Source of the DNA: Hortaea werneckii
Taxonomy: Eukaryota > Ascomycota > Dothideomycetes > Mycosphaerellales > Teratosphaeriaceae
Length of the DNA stretch: 64,000 bases
Direction: 5' to 3'
NCBI GenBank assembly: GCA_037044905.1
Contig: JBAOKB010000059.1
Coordinates: 1 to 64,000 of the forward strand
Shown: piece by piece, positions 43,118 to 53,708 of the stretch
Layout of the letters: every line of letters begins with the position of its first letter
How positions within the stretch are numbered: position 1 is the stretch's first letter
Position numbers and translations under genes: made by a program
Notes under the pieces: model-generated
What the model was told of the DNA's origin: nothing
What the model saw: only the letters and a program-made list of their open reading frames with translations
Databases searched by the model: none

Positions 43118-44367
43118 TTTTCGCGGCGACGATCGAGGTCAGGTGCTGTTCAGGGTAAGGATACCGGCGCCAGGATTATTCGGAGGGTCGAAAAGGTGAA
43201 GTCAGCGTCGCCGCGGTGACTGCTGACATTTTGCGAATGCCTAGTAGACCAGTGACGCCAGTATCCGGCTGAGCCGCAACCCGGTATCCACCGGCGCCAA
43301 AGCCTAGTGATGGAGCCGAAATATTCCCGGATATATCAGCAGCCTTGGTTGTGCCTCTTCAATGCTGACATTAAGCTCAAGAGAGCTCACATCGAGGTAA
43401 GGCTGCGTCTCACAGAAATGGCGCGTACCGCATGCAAACCAAAAGGAATTAGAAAGTTTTCCTACAATGAAACTTCCATGACATGCCATTGTTGCTGCTA
43501 AGCTCGGTACACAAGTGGAGGTGGGAAGTTGTGATAACGAGAATATTTGTGATCTTGGACAACGAGCGAGATGGTATTCGAGAACAGTTTCTTGTCCTGT
43601 GTTTGGAGAGAGGCTGGACAGCTGGGTGCTTTGCAACCTTTTGAATGGTACACGATACCTCCGGGTTCATCGGACAATCTCATCGATCTTGATCAACTTA
43701 TTATGTGGATGTTCGCGCAGGCAGAACGATGTCGGTTTCATGGTTGCAGGATTTCCAACCAGATTACCGCACTCTTGCGGCAGGTTGTTGCATGTACATT
43801 GCCGGTCTCGTACATGTACTCGCAATGCCCAGACGTCTTCGCCCTGCAGCTGCAGACCGAGGCCTGCGTCGGCGTAGTGGTCATGGCGGACTTCCAGTCC
43901 TGCTGATGCAGATGCCTTCTGCAAGAGTCGGGACTTTTGCTGGAGGGAGAATACATACTTCACCTACTTTCAGTTCGAGATTTTTGGACAGAGGCACCCC
44001 TTGGGAAATTATCTTGACATGGCAGCAGAAGATGGGCTGACCTTTCCCTTCGTCTTGTCCTTTCTGCGAATCATCAATAGTAACGTAATTTCCGTTGCTT
44101 CGATCATGTCGGACGCTGCAGTAGGAGGAGTGGGTTGTAGATGAAAGGTGGGATCAGAGGGGGGGACAACAACCAGGTGTAGAGAAGCGCGGGGGAAGCG
44201 GGCAGCGAATCAGAACTCGCGAACTGCATTCGCCACCCCCCTCCTTGCTTACAGAGCGGAGATACTTGGCAGCTGAATGCCTCTACATTGCCTTCACACT
44301 CCAGTGGCCATCGATCTATTACACGTTTCAACTGTTCATTTGAACCCAATTATTTCTTTCAGCTACC
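43118..44367. other. Intergenic region, no supported gene
   Basis: Several overlapping ORFs around 43.5-44.0 kb on both strands (up to 120 codons) have no domain, and none has a clear advantage over the others. The stretch holds the promoters of the divergent cyclase candidate and SDR genes. Confidence 0.5.
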
Positions 44368-45417
44368 ATGCCTCCAAAGCTCACGTTTGATGCCAAAGAA
44401 TTCGGTCCTTCGATAGGCTCGATTCTGCAGATTTTCCAACGTACCTACAATGCTTGGACCAACGATACATCCCAACTCGCTTTCTCCATTCTAGGTACAT
44501 CCGTCGCGGCAATATCACTACTTAAGCTGGTTCGCCATCTCTGGGGCTATGTCCGGCCATCTAAACTGCAAATCTACTGCCACTCTGAGACCGGATCGTG
44601 GGCTCTTGTCACAGGTGCCAGTGACGGCATTGGTCGTGGCTTTGTCGATGAGTTGCTTTCCAATGGCTTCAATGTACTTCTCCATGGCCGCAATCAATCT
44701 AAACTGGAGGGCATTGTGAAAGATTTAGCTCAAAAGCATCCCAAACGGACGGTCGACTATGTCATCGCGGATGCCTCCAGCAACGACTCTCCCGAACTCG
44801 CTGTACTCGAGAAAGTCAAGAGCCTGCCCGGGAAACTCACTATCCTGGTGAACAACGTTGGGGGGATCAATACCAAACCGACATTTGTTGAACTCGCCAA
44901 CATCACTGCACAAAGCATAGACACGCAGCTGAATATGAACATCCGCTTCCCCACCCAACTCACTGCAGCTCTGCTTCCTACTCTGCAGAAAAACCAGCCT
45001 TCGCTGATTATGAACTGTGGCTCTGGAGCTGGCGTGATCGGCGTACCATACATCACGACGTACTCGGGCACGAAAGGGTACATCCATAGCTTTACGAAGG
45101 CGCTTAAAGCGGAAATGGCTGCTGAAGGCTACAGTCCTGACAAGCGCTCGACAAAGGGCGTCGAAGTCAAGGGTTACATTATAGGGAACACCCAATCAGG
45201 AGGCAACAAGACCGATGTGCCTTTCTTCACGATAAGCTCGGCCCAGTGCGCACGAGGCTGCCTGCGTCAGGTTGGAAATGGGAAAACGCTTGAGACGCCT
45301 CATTGGAGGCAGGAGATGATAGAATGGATTGCTTCGGTCATTCCGGAAAAGACAATGCGAGAGAATATGGCTCAGCAGATGAGAGATCGTAAGGAACAAG
45401 AGGCCAAGGAGCTCTAG
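44368..45417 (+). CDS. Short-chain dehydrogenase/reductase, HSD17B12/ketoacyl-reductase-like
   Basis: A 349-residue intronless SDR. A membrane-like segment lies at about 40-60 (LAFSILGTSVAAISLLKLV), then the NAD(P)-binding motif TGASDGIG, a helix/Arg motif LHGRNQSKLE consistent with NADPH use, DASSND, NNVGG, and the catalytic Ser (NCGSGAG) with YSGTK (Tyr-x3-Lys). The N-terminal anchor and spacing resemble the 17-beta-hydroxysteroid dehydrogenase 12 / very-long-chain 3-ketoacyl reductase group in the ER. It lacks a C-terminal KKxx signal of the yeast ketoacyl reductase (ends EQEAKEL). Head-to-head with the membrane cyclase candidate; a shared pathway is possible but unproven. Confidence 0.86.
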   Translation: MPPKLTFDAKEFGPSIGSILQIFQRTYNAWTNDTSQLAFSILGTSVAAISLLKLVRHLWGYVRPSKLQIYCHSETGSWALVTGASDGIGRGFVDELLSNGFNVLLHGRNQSKLEGIVKDLAQKHPKRTVDYVIADASSNDSPELAVLEKVKSLPGKLTILVNNVGGINTKPTFVELANITAQSIDTQLNMNIRFPTQLTAALLPTLQKNQPSLIMNCGSGAGVIGVPYITTYSGTKGYIHSFTKALKAEMAAEGYSPDKRSTKGVEVKGYIIGNTQSGGNKTDVPFFTISSAQCARGCLRQVGNGKTLETPHWRQEMIEWIASVIPEKTMRENMAQQMRDRKEQEAKEL

Positions 45418-45739
45418 TTCAGCCAACGAATTCACGAGTCAGTATATTGAAAGAACATTGGCATTTTATCGAAAGAATATCGCGATTTCATTCTGTCGTA
45501 TGTCCTTGTGTACCCCAGATCTTTGAATCAAAGCTCCCATAGTAAAGGTCCATCACCGTCAATCGTTTGTATCAGGGTATCTCGTGTGTAAGACCATTCT
45601 CAAAAGAAAATCCAATCTCTCCTTCCCAATAACATTGAAAAGGAAAGAAAACCCAGATATACACAATGGCATTGATCGACGCCAAAGCTCAGGAAAAACA
45701 TGTACAAAGCCCCAAGCACCGCAGTCACAACGAAAGATT
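45418..45739. other. Intergenic region between convergent genes
   Basis: A 322-nt 3' spacer between the SDR and the cation exchanger. No ORF or element recognised. Confidence 0.6.
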
Positions 45740-48700
45740 TCATCCTTCACCCCATCGGTCGCCCACGCCCGTAACTTCGAGCACGACGTTGCCGATGGTA
45801 CTCAGCGTCCAAAGCGCAATAAGAGTCCAGCCAATCCTTCGGTTCAAGATCCATCGATTCATGGGCACAAAGACGAGCAGCCCAAGCAACGTGACTAGCA
45901 AAGTAGCCCCGGAGACGATCAGCGTGCTGCTAACATCGATGTGGTACGCCTTAAACTTGAGTCCCTGATCAGGATGTTTCCGCTCGCGACGCTCAGCACC
46001 GCGGATCAAGATATAACTCCCACTGAGACCTATCCCGAGGAGGATATTCAGCATGGGCCCGCCGAAGCAGGCGGAGAGGGCCATGACGGGGTAGCCGAGC
46101 TTGGCGACGGTGACGTCGGCGACGAGGTCGCCGAGCGAGTTGCCGACGGCGAAGATGGTCAGGCCCATGATTGCGTGGGACATGTTGAGGATGACGGCGA
46201 GGGCTTTGAGGGCGCCGACGACTTGGGCTGCGATGGTGGAGATCCAGGCGATGCTGACGACGAAGCCGCTGAGGCTGAGGATGGTGCGGTATGGTTGGGG
46301 GCGGGAGGTTGGGGTCGTGGTCATTAGGAACGGGACCAGAAGGATGAGGGAGATGAGGAGGCAGAAGAGGGTTGGCTTGATGAGCCACTTGGGTGACATG
46401 CCGGTTGGGGACTGGGAGTAGATGGCCAGCACGACGAAGAGCGGAGCGGTGAAGAGCTGGATGATGGTGAGCCAGCGGTTCCACTCCTCCGGGGTTCGCT
46501 CAGTCTCCGGCGGGGCACCATTATCAACCACGCCCATTAGGGCTGGTGAATTGACCATGACGGGAGGAGACTCCATCTCAAGATCGTTCCCAAATCCAGC
46601 GCGCCTGTCATGTTGGGCTCCTTCGCCATAGTTGTGCCGGTTCTGCTGCTCCGTTACCATGGCCAAATTCGCGAGATTCTGATGCTCCGCTGGGTTCTTC
46701 GAGCTCCTGCTGTGATGATGGCTGCCAGGCGGAGCTCCGCTTGCGGGGCTTCCGCGGCCGGCACTCCTCACTCCACCCGTACTTTGAACCTGTCCGCCAG
46801 AAACACTCTTGGACCTGGCAGAGTCCAAGCTTATATCTTTGCGCGTGTTCACATCTTGGACGCCTCCATTGTCCTTAGTATCATTCTCCACTACGGGCAA
46901 AGTGATCGTAAGCAAGAAGACGGACGGTGCGGCAACGACACCAAGACATTTCTCCCACCAAGTCTTCTCTCGCCAGTGATAGATAGTTGGTAGCAGCGTA
47001 CTCACCAGCACACCTGGTGGCGGTAATGTCTGATAAGGCCACCATCGCACCGGTCTTCGGAATATTTGCTCCCCGACTACTTGGGACGCTGGCAAGGACT
47101 CCGGCGAAGCTATTGAGGGCGGGGGCAACTGCAAGCTTGGCGGGCCTGTCCCAGAGGGTTCCGAAGGATCGTCCTGGAATCGCGGAAATGGCGAGGTTGC
47201 AGGTGATGATGTCCTCGATTGTCGGTCTTCTCTAGGTATTGATAGCTTTGGGAGATTCCGGGCGCGTGGGACCGCCCTAGGCGAGTGCTTAGGACTATCG
47301 ACGCCGTGTCTACTCAGCGCTTGCAGCGAGGAGCGATCGCTGTCATATCCGGAGGGACTGGGTCTTCCTGATGACGGCGATAGGTTGGCTGGCGAGACTG
47401 TCATATCCATATCCGAAGTTATTATCTTCGGAGGTGGAGGCGCGCCCCCTGGGGCTGAACCACTTTGTCGTGTTCCGCCAGGTGATTGAGGGGCAGATAT
47501 CTGACCTGGCACTTCAAGCAGAGAGCCAGAATGCGGCCGCTGGGCCTGCGGCTGAGGCTGTGGCTGCGAGCCGGAGTCAGAAACATTGATCAGATTTTCC
47601 TGATTGTCTTGGAGCGGCGGTGGGGGCGTGGCATGTCGTTGCAAGTCCGCATCAATCTTTAAGCCGGCGGCATCGTTGGCAGATACGGCACGCATTCTTG
47701 TTTGCGAAGACTTTGGCACCTCTAACTTATGCCTCTCCATACCCGGTTCTTCTCCCTCCACTTTGAGATTGAAGGGCGGTCTTGCCGCAGGGTCAGAAAC
47801 GGTTGACATTCCATCCTGCTGCTGGACGCTGGTGAAAGAAGGGTCATCGGAATACCTTCGTAAGTTCATAGGGATCGTCTGGATATTGCGAGACTTCTGC
47901 AGACTGTGCAATACAGCCTGAAATTCCAGGGCACCGACAAGTGACGGGCGAACAGTGCTCAGCGTGCTCTTACGCGACCGTGCCGCCGGGCGAGTGAGAC
48001 GCATGTTGCCACTGAGCTCACTCATCCACCTGTCTCTCGCCTCCTCTTCCTCATCTTCGTCCCCTTCTCGGTCTGTGTAGCCACCTCGCTCCAACGCACT
48101 CCAATCTTCCCGAGACACGCCTCTCACAATTCCCGGGCGAGCCTGCTCTTCTGCCTCCTCCGGATCATCTCTATACTCCTCCTCCACCTCATACTCATCG
48201 CCAGGCCCGACAAAGTGACCTCGAGCAGCAGCCTCTTTCTCCCGTCTCCGTCGTCGCCTCCCAATCCACCAATGCCACGCCACGACAAAGCCGACGTAGA
48301 AGATGTAAAACCCTACCATCCCAATGCATTCCCACAACACGAGCTTACCGTCCCACAAGAACACCATACTGAACGCCGCCGCCACAACGAAGAACCCCAC
48401 ATCCCGGACGAAGCTCTTCTTCGCCACATGGAACGGCCTAATCAACGCCATACTCCCCGCCACGACGGCAGTAATAAAGCCCGCAGCGCCAAACAGCTCC
48501 CCGACCGCCAGACTCCCACTGTTGGTACTCATAGCGGCAAACGTACTGAAGACGTCCGGGCTGCCGTTGCCGAAGGCCAGGAAGGTGACGCCGGCCATGC
48601 TCTCGGACATGCCGAGGATGGCGGCGATGGTGCTGAGGTTGATGCAGAAGAAGTCCGAGGCGGCGATGCCGATGGTGGAGAAGAGCAGGCCGAGCCAGGC

Positions 48701-49144
48701 GATCAGGACGAGGAAGGCCAGCGCTTGGGCGTGCGGGAGGTCGCAGTAGAAGAGCGAGAGGTAGGCCATGAAACCCGATTCGTCCGAGGGGCAGTGGGTG
48801 TGGATGAAGGCGCATTGGTTGTTGCGCGGGGTGCGGTGGACGAGGCGGCATTCTTCGTCGGAGGACTGGAGGGGGGATGGGGAGGCCTGTCGCCGGTGTA
48901 GTAGGTGTTGCTGTTCCAGCGCATTGTGTGAGCTGACCGCATCGCTGTAGGTCCGGGTGAAGAGGGAATAGGTAGCGAGACAGGTGCCGAGGAGGAGGGT
49001 AAGGTAAAAGGCACGCGCAGCCCTATAGCTCTGGCGGATGGGTTTCATATTGGGAGGGCGGGGTCCATTATTGATGAGCTTGGTAGGCGATTGCGGTGAG
49101 GAATGCATGGCCGCCATAGAGACCGCATGCTGAGCGCGACTCAT
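45740..49144 (-). CDS. Cation/Ca2+ exchanger (CCX/NCLX type, Na_Ca_ex family)
   Basis: A 1134-residue intronless transporter with two Na_Ca_ex repeats. Alpha-1 motif: MAGVTFLAFGNGSPDVFSTF; alpha-2 motif: MGLTIFAVGNSLGDLVADV, both with the GNxxxD core. About 12-13 membrane segments. An unusually long cytosolic loop of about 550 residues between the halves is rich in Ser/Pro/Gln and charge (including RRRRRREKE and a DEDEEEEARD acidic stretch). The N-terminal hydrophobic segment (FYLTLLLGTCLATYSLF) plus Cys-containing lumenal region (EECRLVHRTPRNNQC) resembles fungal homologues of yeast YDL206W and mammalian NCLX. Predicted role: Ca2+ (or Na+/K+) exchange in an internal membrane. Membrane location is an inference. 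Confidence 0.9.
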   Translation of the reverse strand: MSRAQHAVSMAAMHSSPQSPTKLINNGPRPPNMKPIRQSYRAARAFYLTLLLGTCLATYSLFTRTYSDAVSSHNALEQQHLLHRRQASPSPLQSSDEECRLVHRTPRNNQCAFIHTHCPSDESGFMAYLSLFYCDLPHAQALAFLVLIAWLGLLFSTIGIAASDFFCINLSTIAAILGMSESMAGVTFLAFGNGSPDVFSTFAAMSTNSGSLAVGELFGAAGFITAVVAGSMALIRPFHVAKKSFVRDVGFFVVAAAFSMVFLWDGKLVLWECIGMVGFYIFYVGFVVAWHWWIGRRRRRREKEAAARGHFVGPGDEYEVEEEYRDDPEEAEEQARPGIVRGVSREDWSALERGGYTDREGDEDEEEEARDRWMSELSGNMRLTRPAARSRKSTLSTVRPSLVGALEFQAVLHSLQKSRNIQTIPMNLRRYSDDPSFTSVQQQDGMSTVSDPAARPPFNLKVEGEEPGMERHKLEVPKSSQTRMRAVSANDAAGLKIDADLQRHATPPPPLQDNQENLINVSDSGSQPQPQPQAQRPHSGSLLEVPGQISAPQSPGGTRQSGSAPGGAPPPPKIITSDMDMTVSPANLSPSSGRPSPSGYDSDRSSLQALSRHGVDSPKHSPRAVPRARNLPKLSIPREDRQSRTSSPATSPFPRFQDDPSEPSGTGPPSLQLPPPSIASPESLPASQVVGEQIFRRPVRWWPYQTLPPPGVLVSTLLPTIYHWREKTWWEKCLGVVAAPSVFLLTITLPVVENDTKDNGGVQDVNTRKDISLDSARSKSVSGGQVQSTGGVRSAGRGSPASGAPPGSHHHSRSSKNPAEHQNLANLAMVTEQQNRHNYGEGAQHDRRAGFGNDLEMESPPVMVNSPALMGVVDNGAPPETERTPEEWNRWLTIIQLFTAPLFVVLAIYSQSPTGMSPKWLIKPTLFCLLISLILLVPFLMTTTPTSRPQPYRTILSLSGFVVSIAWISTIAAQVVGALKALAVILNMSHAIMGLTIFAVGNSLGDLVADVTVAKLGYPVMALSACFGGPMLNILLGIGLSGSYILIRGAERRERKHPDQGLKFKAYHIDVSSTLIVSGATLLVTLLGLLVFVPMNRWILNRRIGWTLIALWTLSTIGNVVLEVTGVGDRWGEG

Positions 49145-50065
49145 AAATGATCTTAGGTCGTTATCGAAGAACTTGCCATGTCGAGAACGGCACGAATGGC
49201 TAAAGATACTTGCCTAGACAGGGCAGACATGGGCACTGCATGACCAACTTCGCCCCCAGCTTGCCCGCAGTCCGAGGCGAGTCGATGTGGCGCAGCGTGC
49301 AGGATGGCGTCACTGGGATGTGGCTTCGGAGATCCGGACGCTCACTACTATACCTCCATGTGGCTAAAACTCATCTCAAGCGACATAATCAACGCCATCC
49401 TCACCTCAACTATCCGTCGCATCATCACCAAAGTTGCATGGCGTCCATCGATGTACCGCGTAGGCGCACATTTAGTCTCGACATTCAGTAATTTGCCTGT
49501 GTTTACGAAACCTTCATCAATACACTTGGCACGCGAAGTTATAGTCGATGAATGGTTTAAAGTTCCCTACTTTCGACCCTTTCAAAATAAGTACTTTCGC
49601 TACTCGTCATATTACCGGGGAAAATTTATCGTCGATTCGTGTGAAAACTGCGCGAGTAAGTGGATCTAGTTGCCTCACTGCCTTTTCTATAAACTATATC
49701 ATTCGAACATGATTCGTAACATAGTCGTCGAACAATAACCCCAGGTGCATCTCCAATGAAGCCAGTCCAATCAAGTCAATTGCAGTACAGACGAAGCTGA
49801 CCTTCGCAGAACTAACACACCATACCGGGACTGGCAATAGAGGTAAGCCACTCCATTTAGAAAATTATATCCTTTGTCCTGTATTGTCCCCAAAGGTACC
49901 TGGATACCTCCATCCATTCATTAAGACCCCATGTCAAAATTCCAAAGCCCACAGCAGCCCTATGATAAGGCGCTTCTTCCCAAACGCCGTCGCTCGAACG
50001 CTCGCAAAATGAAATCAAAGAACAAAATCAGACAATCATCGAAATCGGAACATGTCGTAAGGTCC
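49145..50065. other. Intergenic region, nothing recognised
   Basis: Promoter of the exchanger and the 3' flank of the unknown gene. A 121-codon ORF at 49304-49669 (plus) has no domain and reads through an AT-rich stretch; not accepted. Confidence 0.5.
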
Positions 50066-51451
50066 TCACCCTTTGCTGGAGTCTTGGTGACTCTGCTGGC
50101 CGGTCTCAGCACCAGGACCGGGGAGCTGCCGGGAAGCCTCCTCTTCGTCATCGGTCGGTGTAGGCGTAGGCAGCTGACTAGGCTCCTCCGTCGCCACCGT
50201 CGTCTGCTCAGACCTCTTATTTGTTTCTCGCTGGTGTTCAGATATGCTGGCCACACTCGCTGTGCGCGGCGTTCCCTCTTTACTGGGCAGCTCATCAGTA
50301 GTGCCGCTGGGTAAGCCGCGTTCCGCAGCGAGTTGTTGCGCTTCTTCACGTTTGCGCTGGACCTCTGCTTCTTCCTTCTGAGCCAGCGTGGCCTCTTCCG
50401 CATTCAGTTCGGACATGGCCGGGACCTTTGTCTCCTGTTGCGTGGATAATTCAGGTCCCACCTCCAGATTTGGCGTTTGTGGCTCTGAGCTATTCCTCCT
50501 ACTTCGGGTCTTTTTAGAGCTGGGAGTTGAGCGGGAGGAGAAGGTCCGCCGCGTGGACGTCCTAGATCCCGCGCTCGGCCTTTTGCCTTTCCGCTCTTTC
50601 CCTCCTGTTTTATTAGATCCACTCTCGATCGAACCAGGGCCTGAGGCGGTGTTGCGCCGTTCCAGAACCATAGCGAACTCATCATCAAGTGGAATCGCAT
50701 CTTCTAATTCTTCATCGGAAGGGAAGATATCGCCTCGACTGCTCAGACTATCGGTGGTTTCGCCTGAAGTCGCGGTGCCGCTGCGCGCCCTTCTATGGCG
50801 TCTGCCGGCCCCAGCAATGTCTCCGTCGCTTTCGGATAGTAGAGCTTCCCCTTCGGTCATGTCTCTCCGTCGGGCGCCAGGGTGCTCTTGTAGATCTGCT
50901 GCGCTAGGTTTGTACCTGAGAGCCTTTCCACCGCCGCCGAACAATCGCGCCAAGAACCCTTTAGAGTTACTGATCAATGTCGGATCAGGCTCGACACTCT
51001 TTCGCCTAGCTTTGGGATAACTCATGCCTCTTTGCCGCCCCGGCTGCTGGTTGGTGACAGCTCCGTATCCACCGGCTGATGCTCCCCCACTCGGTGGTAG
51101 TAAGCGATCAAATTCATCGCTCCCGCCCCATCCGAGCAGGTTGTCGCTCTCGTCCATGTCGTCCCAGTCATCGTAGAATTCGAAGCCCAGGTCAGCACCC
51201 CTCCCTGTGCCACGTCCTCCTCTCCCACCACGAGACCTCCGCAGGCGATCGCGACGCTGGCTGTAGTTGAGGGCCGGACAGCTTGCGTCGACGCAGGAGG
51301 TGAAGCATGAAGCGACGGATTCGAAGCATGGCTTGACATACTGATGGCCGAAGATGTAGAGACCGGATTGAGCGGATTCGGTGGCAGTCTCGACGGTCGC
51401 GGAGAGGTCGTGAATGCGCCGGCGGAAGCGCGGATCCGAAGTGCGATACAT
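50066..51451 (-). CDS. Conserved fungal protein of unknown function
   Basis: A 461-residue intronless protein. The N-terminal 110 residues look ordered and conserved (MYRTSDPRFRRRIHDLSATV, then YVKPCFESVASCFTSCVDAS, then DWDDMDESDNLLGWGGSDEF). The middle has YPKARRKSVEPDPTLISNSK and FLARLFGGGGKALRY. The rest is Ser/Thr/Glu/Arg-rich, with a coiled segment AEEATLAQKEEAEVQRKREE. The short CFTSCVDASC cluster might be lipidated or bind metal (inference). No transmembrane segment is obvious. I recall the N-terminal block being shared among Pezizomycotina hypothetical proteins but know no function. Confidence 0.78.
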   Translation of the reverse strand: MYRTSDPRFRRRIHDLSATVETATESAQSGLYIFGHQYVKPCFESVASCFTSCVDASCPALNYSQRRDRLRRSRGGRGGRGTGRGADLGFEFYDDWDDMDESDNLLGWGGSDEFDRLLPPSGGASAGGYGAVTNQQPGRQRGMSYPKARRKSVEPDPTLISNSKGFLARLFGGGGKALRYKPSAADLQEHPGARRRDMTEGEALLSESDGDIAGAGRRHRRARSGTATSGETTDSLSSRGDIFPSDEELEDAIPLDDEFAMVLERRNTASGPGSIESGSNKTGGKERKGKRPSAGSRTSTRRTFSSRSTPSSKKTRSRRNSSEPQTPNLEVGPELSTQQETKVPAMSELNAEEATLAQKEEAEVQRKREEAQQLAAERGLPSGTTDELPSKEGTPRTASVASISEHQRETNKRSEQTTVATEEPSQLPTPTPTDDEEEASRQLPGPGAETGQQSHQDSSKG

Positions 51452-52497
51452 GATGGTCGAAAGAGCGGTGGTCGTGATCGCCTAGCGGGGGGCCATTGGT
51501 CGCAAGGGCTGAATCTGGTGACCGGCTGGACCGGCTGGAGATTGGAAGTCGTTGACGACGTTCGGCAGAGTATGGTGTTATCGTCGCCAGGTGCGCTCCG
51601 CCGGCGAGGCGGCGGCGGAATCAATAATGGGGAGGTATATTGACGAACCTCGATGGCGTAGAAGAGCAGAATCTGGCGCATTCAGCAGAGGACCGCAGCT
51701 CCCGGGGCAAGCTTCCACGGGCTCAGCGGGCTGGACTGGGCATCCCGATCCCCTCCAGCTTCCCACCTGCCTGGGCTGCTGGGCACCTGGGCAAGCTTCA
51801 CGTGGAGAGGTGGGGTGCCTCAGGCTTCGGCTTCCGAGAGCGGACTGCACTGCAGGTGGCGGGGCGAGCCGTGGAGAGCTCAAGCCCAAAATGATAATGA
51901 TTGGACAGTTCATCAGCAGCATGGACGGCTTCTTGCTGTGCAAATTGCTGTGCAAGAATCAGCCGTTGATAAGGAAGTGATCGAGATGCTGCCGAATGGA
52001 TATCGGTCCGGACGGTGAGGCTATCCAATGTAGGTACTTACAGTATGATTATTGTCTCATTGCCCACACCATCGAGGCCAAGCCTACACTCAGCCTTACC
52101 CGTCGCAAATCTAGCCCCGTTCCCGCCGCGTGATGCCGGTCCAGGCCCGTTGCGGCCAATTGCTGATTGGAGCGAGCACGTCGGCCAGGTCGACAGTCAG
52201 ATTCCAGATCATGCCTCTCCCCGTTGACAGCCTCACCCAACTGCACTATGCATCCCGAGCTCCTAATCGTGCCCATGCAGCTTGAATCGTAGATGACAGG
52301 ATGCCGTAGCCGCGTCTAAAAGCTGGGAAGGCGATGCCCAGGCTAGTGGTAAGCTCAGAAACATTTGGTTTTCCTTCTTCGCTTGCCCTCTTCCAGTCTG
52401 CACACCACCCGGACGGCACCTAGTAGTGGTATTGGTACTGTATTGCGCGCCACAGGAAAAGGACTAGCGGAATTGAGAAGGCTCTATCGCTGGCAGC
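51452..52497. other. Divergent promoter region, GC-rich
   Basis: A 1046-nt head-to-head spacer between the unknown protein and the methyltransferase. Only antisense-style ORFs that overlap each other; none accepted. Confidence 0.55.
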
Positions 52498-53708
52498 ATG
52501 CATTACAGTAAGGTCTCCCTTCCATATCGCCCGCTCCCAGGGCCTGTCACTGACACGCCCTACTAGTTCGTTTCCTCAAGCTCCCCAAAGTCGAGGTCAA
52601 CCAAGCCACCATCCTACTCCGCGCCACCATCACCGTCACCACCGACCTAGGCGAGACCTTCCATCCCAACCCGCTCGAACTAGTCGCTACTGTTCGCTCA
52701 GCCGAAGACGATGGCGAGATATACCTACGCAGAAAAATCCAATGGCCCGGCAATGGCGCTCGAAGCGTACCGATCCAATTCGACGTCAGCAAACAGGACG
52801 TCGAATGGCCTGCGTGTTTGCACGTTGCCGCAAAGGGTCTACACCACAAGACCGCACCCGGTTTCCTACCGCCCATTGTAGACGTATGGTCCGGCGTCCT
52901 CAACCCCACCAAAGGCCAGTTCAGCTCTGGCTGGCGAGTTGAGCGTCGCTTTACCAGCCTTGCAGAACGGACCATCTCGCTCCTGGAAGATAGCGGGGAC
53001 AGCATTGCCCGTCATCTATGGGACGGTTCACAAGCGTTGGCGCAGCACATCGATCAGACTATATCATTACAATCTCCTTCAAGCCCACTCCCACTTCTCG
53101 AATACGTTCTCGTATCAGCAACATACCGCCGCCTCCACGCCATCGAGCTCGGCTGCGGCTGCGGCAGCGTCGGAATCAGTCTGGGGCAAAGTATACCAGA
53201 CTGCGACGTCGTCATCACCGATCTTCCCGAAGTAACCGAGCTAGTCGAAGCCAACATCGAGCGCATGAACCCAGCAATCAACTCCCGCGTCCGATTCGAA
53301 CCCCTAGACTGGGAAACACCCCTCCCGGGACCCATTCAGAAACGAACCAACGACCTCATCATCGTCAGCGAATGTACCTACAACACCGACACCCTCCTCC
53401 CCCTCGTCCGGACATTATCCGCCTTGATCACTGCAAGCCCCAAAGCCGTCATCGTCGTCTCCACCAAGACCCGGCACGATTCCGAATCCGCCTTCTTCGA
53501 CCTGATGAAGGACGCCGGCTTCGTCGCAGACGGCAGCTGTCGTGTCCCCTTACCCGGCGAGCCCGGCAACGGCTATGCCGACTGGGCCACAGATGTCGGA
53601 CTGCATGTCTTTCACGGCAAGGATCACAGATTGAGTCTCAGCCCCCGAGAGCGGAGCGAAGAGTCCGTGGCCAAGGGGAGTGGGCCTTCGAGGCCGCGGT
53701 CGCGGTAG
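52498..53708 (+). CDS. Class I SAM-dependent methyltransferase (Methyltransf_16 / FAM86-like)
   Basis: Two exons: 52498-52507 (only 10 nt: ATG CAT TAC A) and 52567-53708, intron 59 nt (GTAAGG..TACTAG). Splicing gives MHYIRFLKLPKVEVNQATIL, 383 residues. The SAM-binding motif I is HAIELGCGCGSVGISLG (about residue 195), followed by acidic VVITDLPEV and the post-motif NDLIIVSECTYNTDTLLPL. This pattern matches the seven-beta-strand protein-lysine methyltransferase group (Methyltransf_16), many of which modify translation factors or ribosomal proteins. The N-terminal 130 residues (ILLRATITVTTDLGETFHP) are a fungal-specific extension. The substrate is unknown. The tiny first exon is easily missed; the alternative ATG at 52818 would truncate the protein. 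Confidence 0.88.

Noticed and set aside
43515..44040. Overlapping ORFs up to 120 codons on both strands, some Cys-rich, considered as a small secreted protein
   Set aside because: No signal peptide at a start codon, no stable reading frame choice and no recognised cysteine pattern.
49304..49669. 121-codon plus-strand ORF
   Set aside because: No domain, AT-rich random-looking composition, lies in the promoter region of the exchanger gene.
53288..53305. Sequence matching a tRNA B-box on the minus strand (GGTTCGAATC)
   Set aside because: It lies inside the methyltransferase coding sequence and no A-box or cloverleaf is seen around it.
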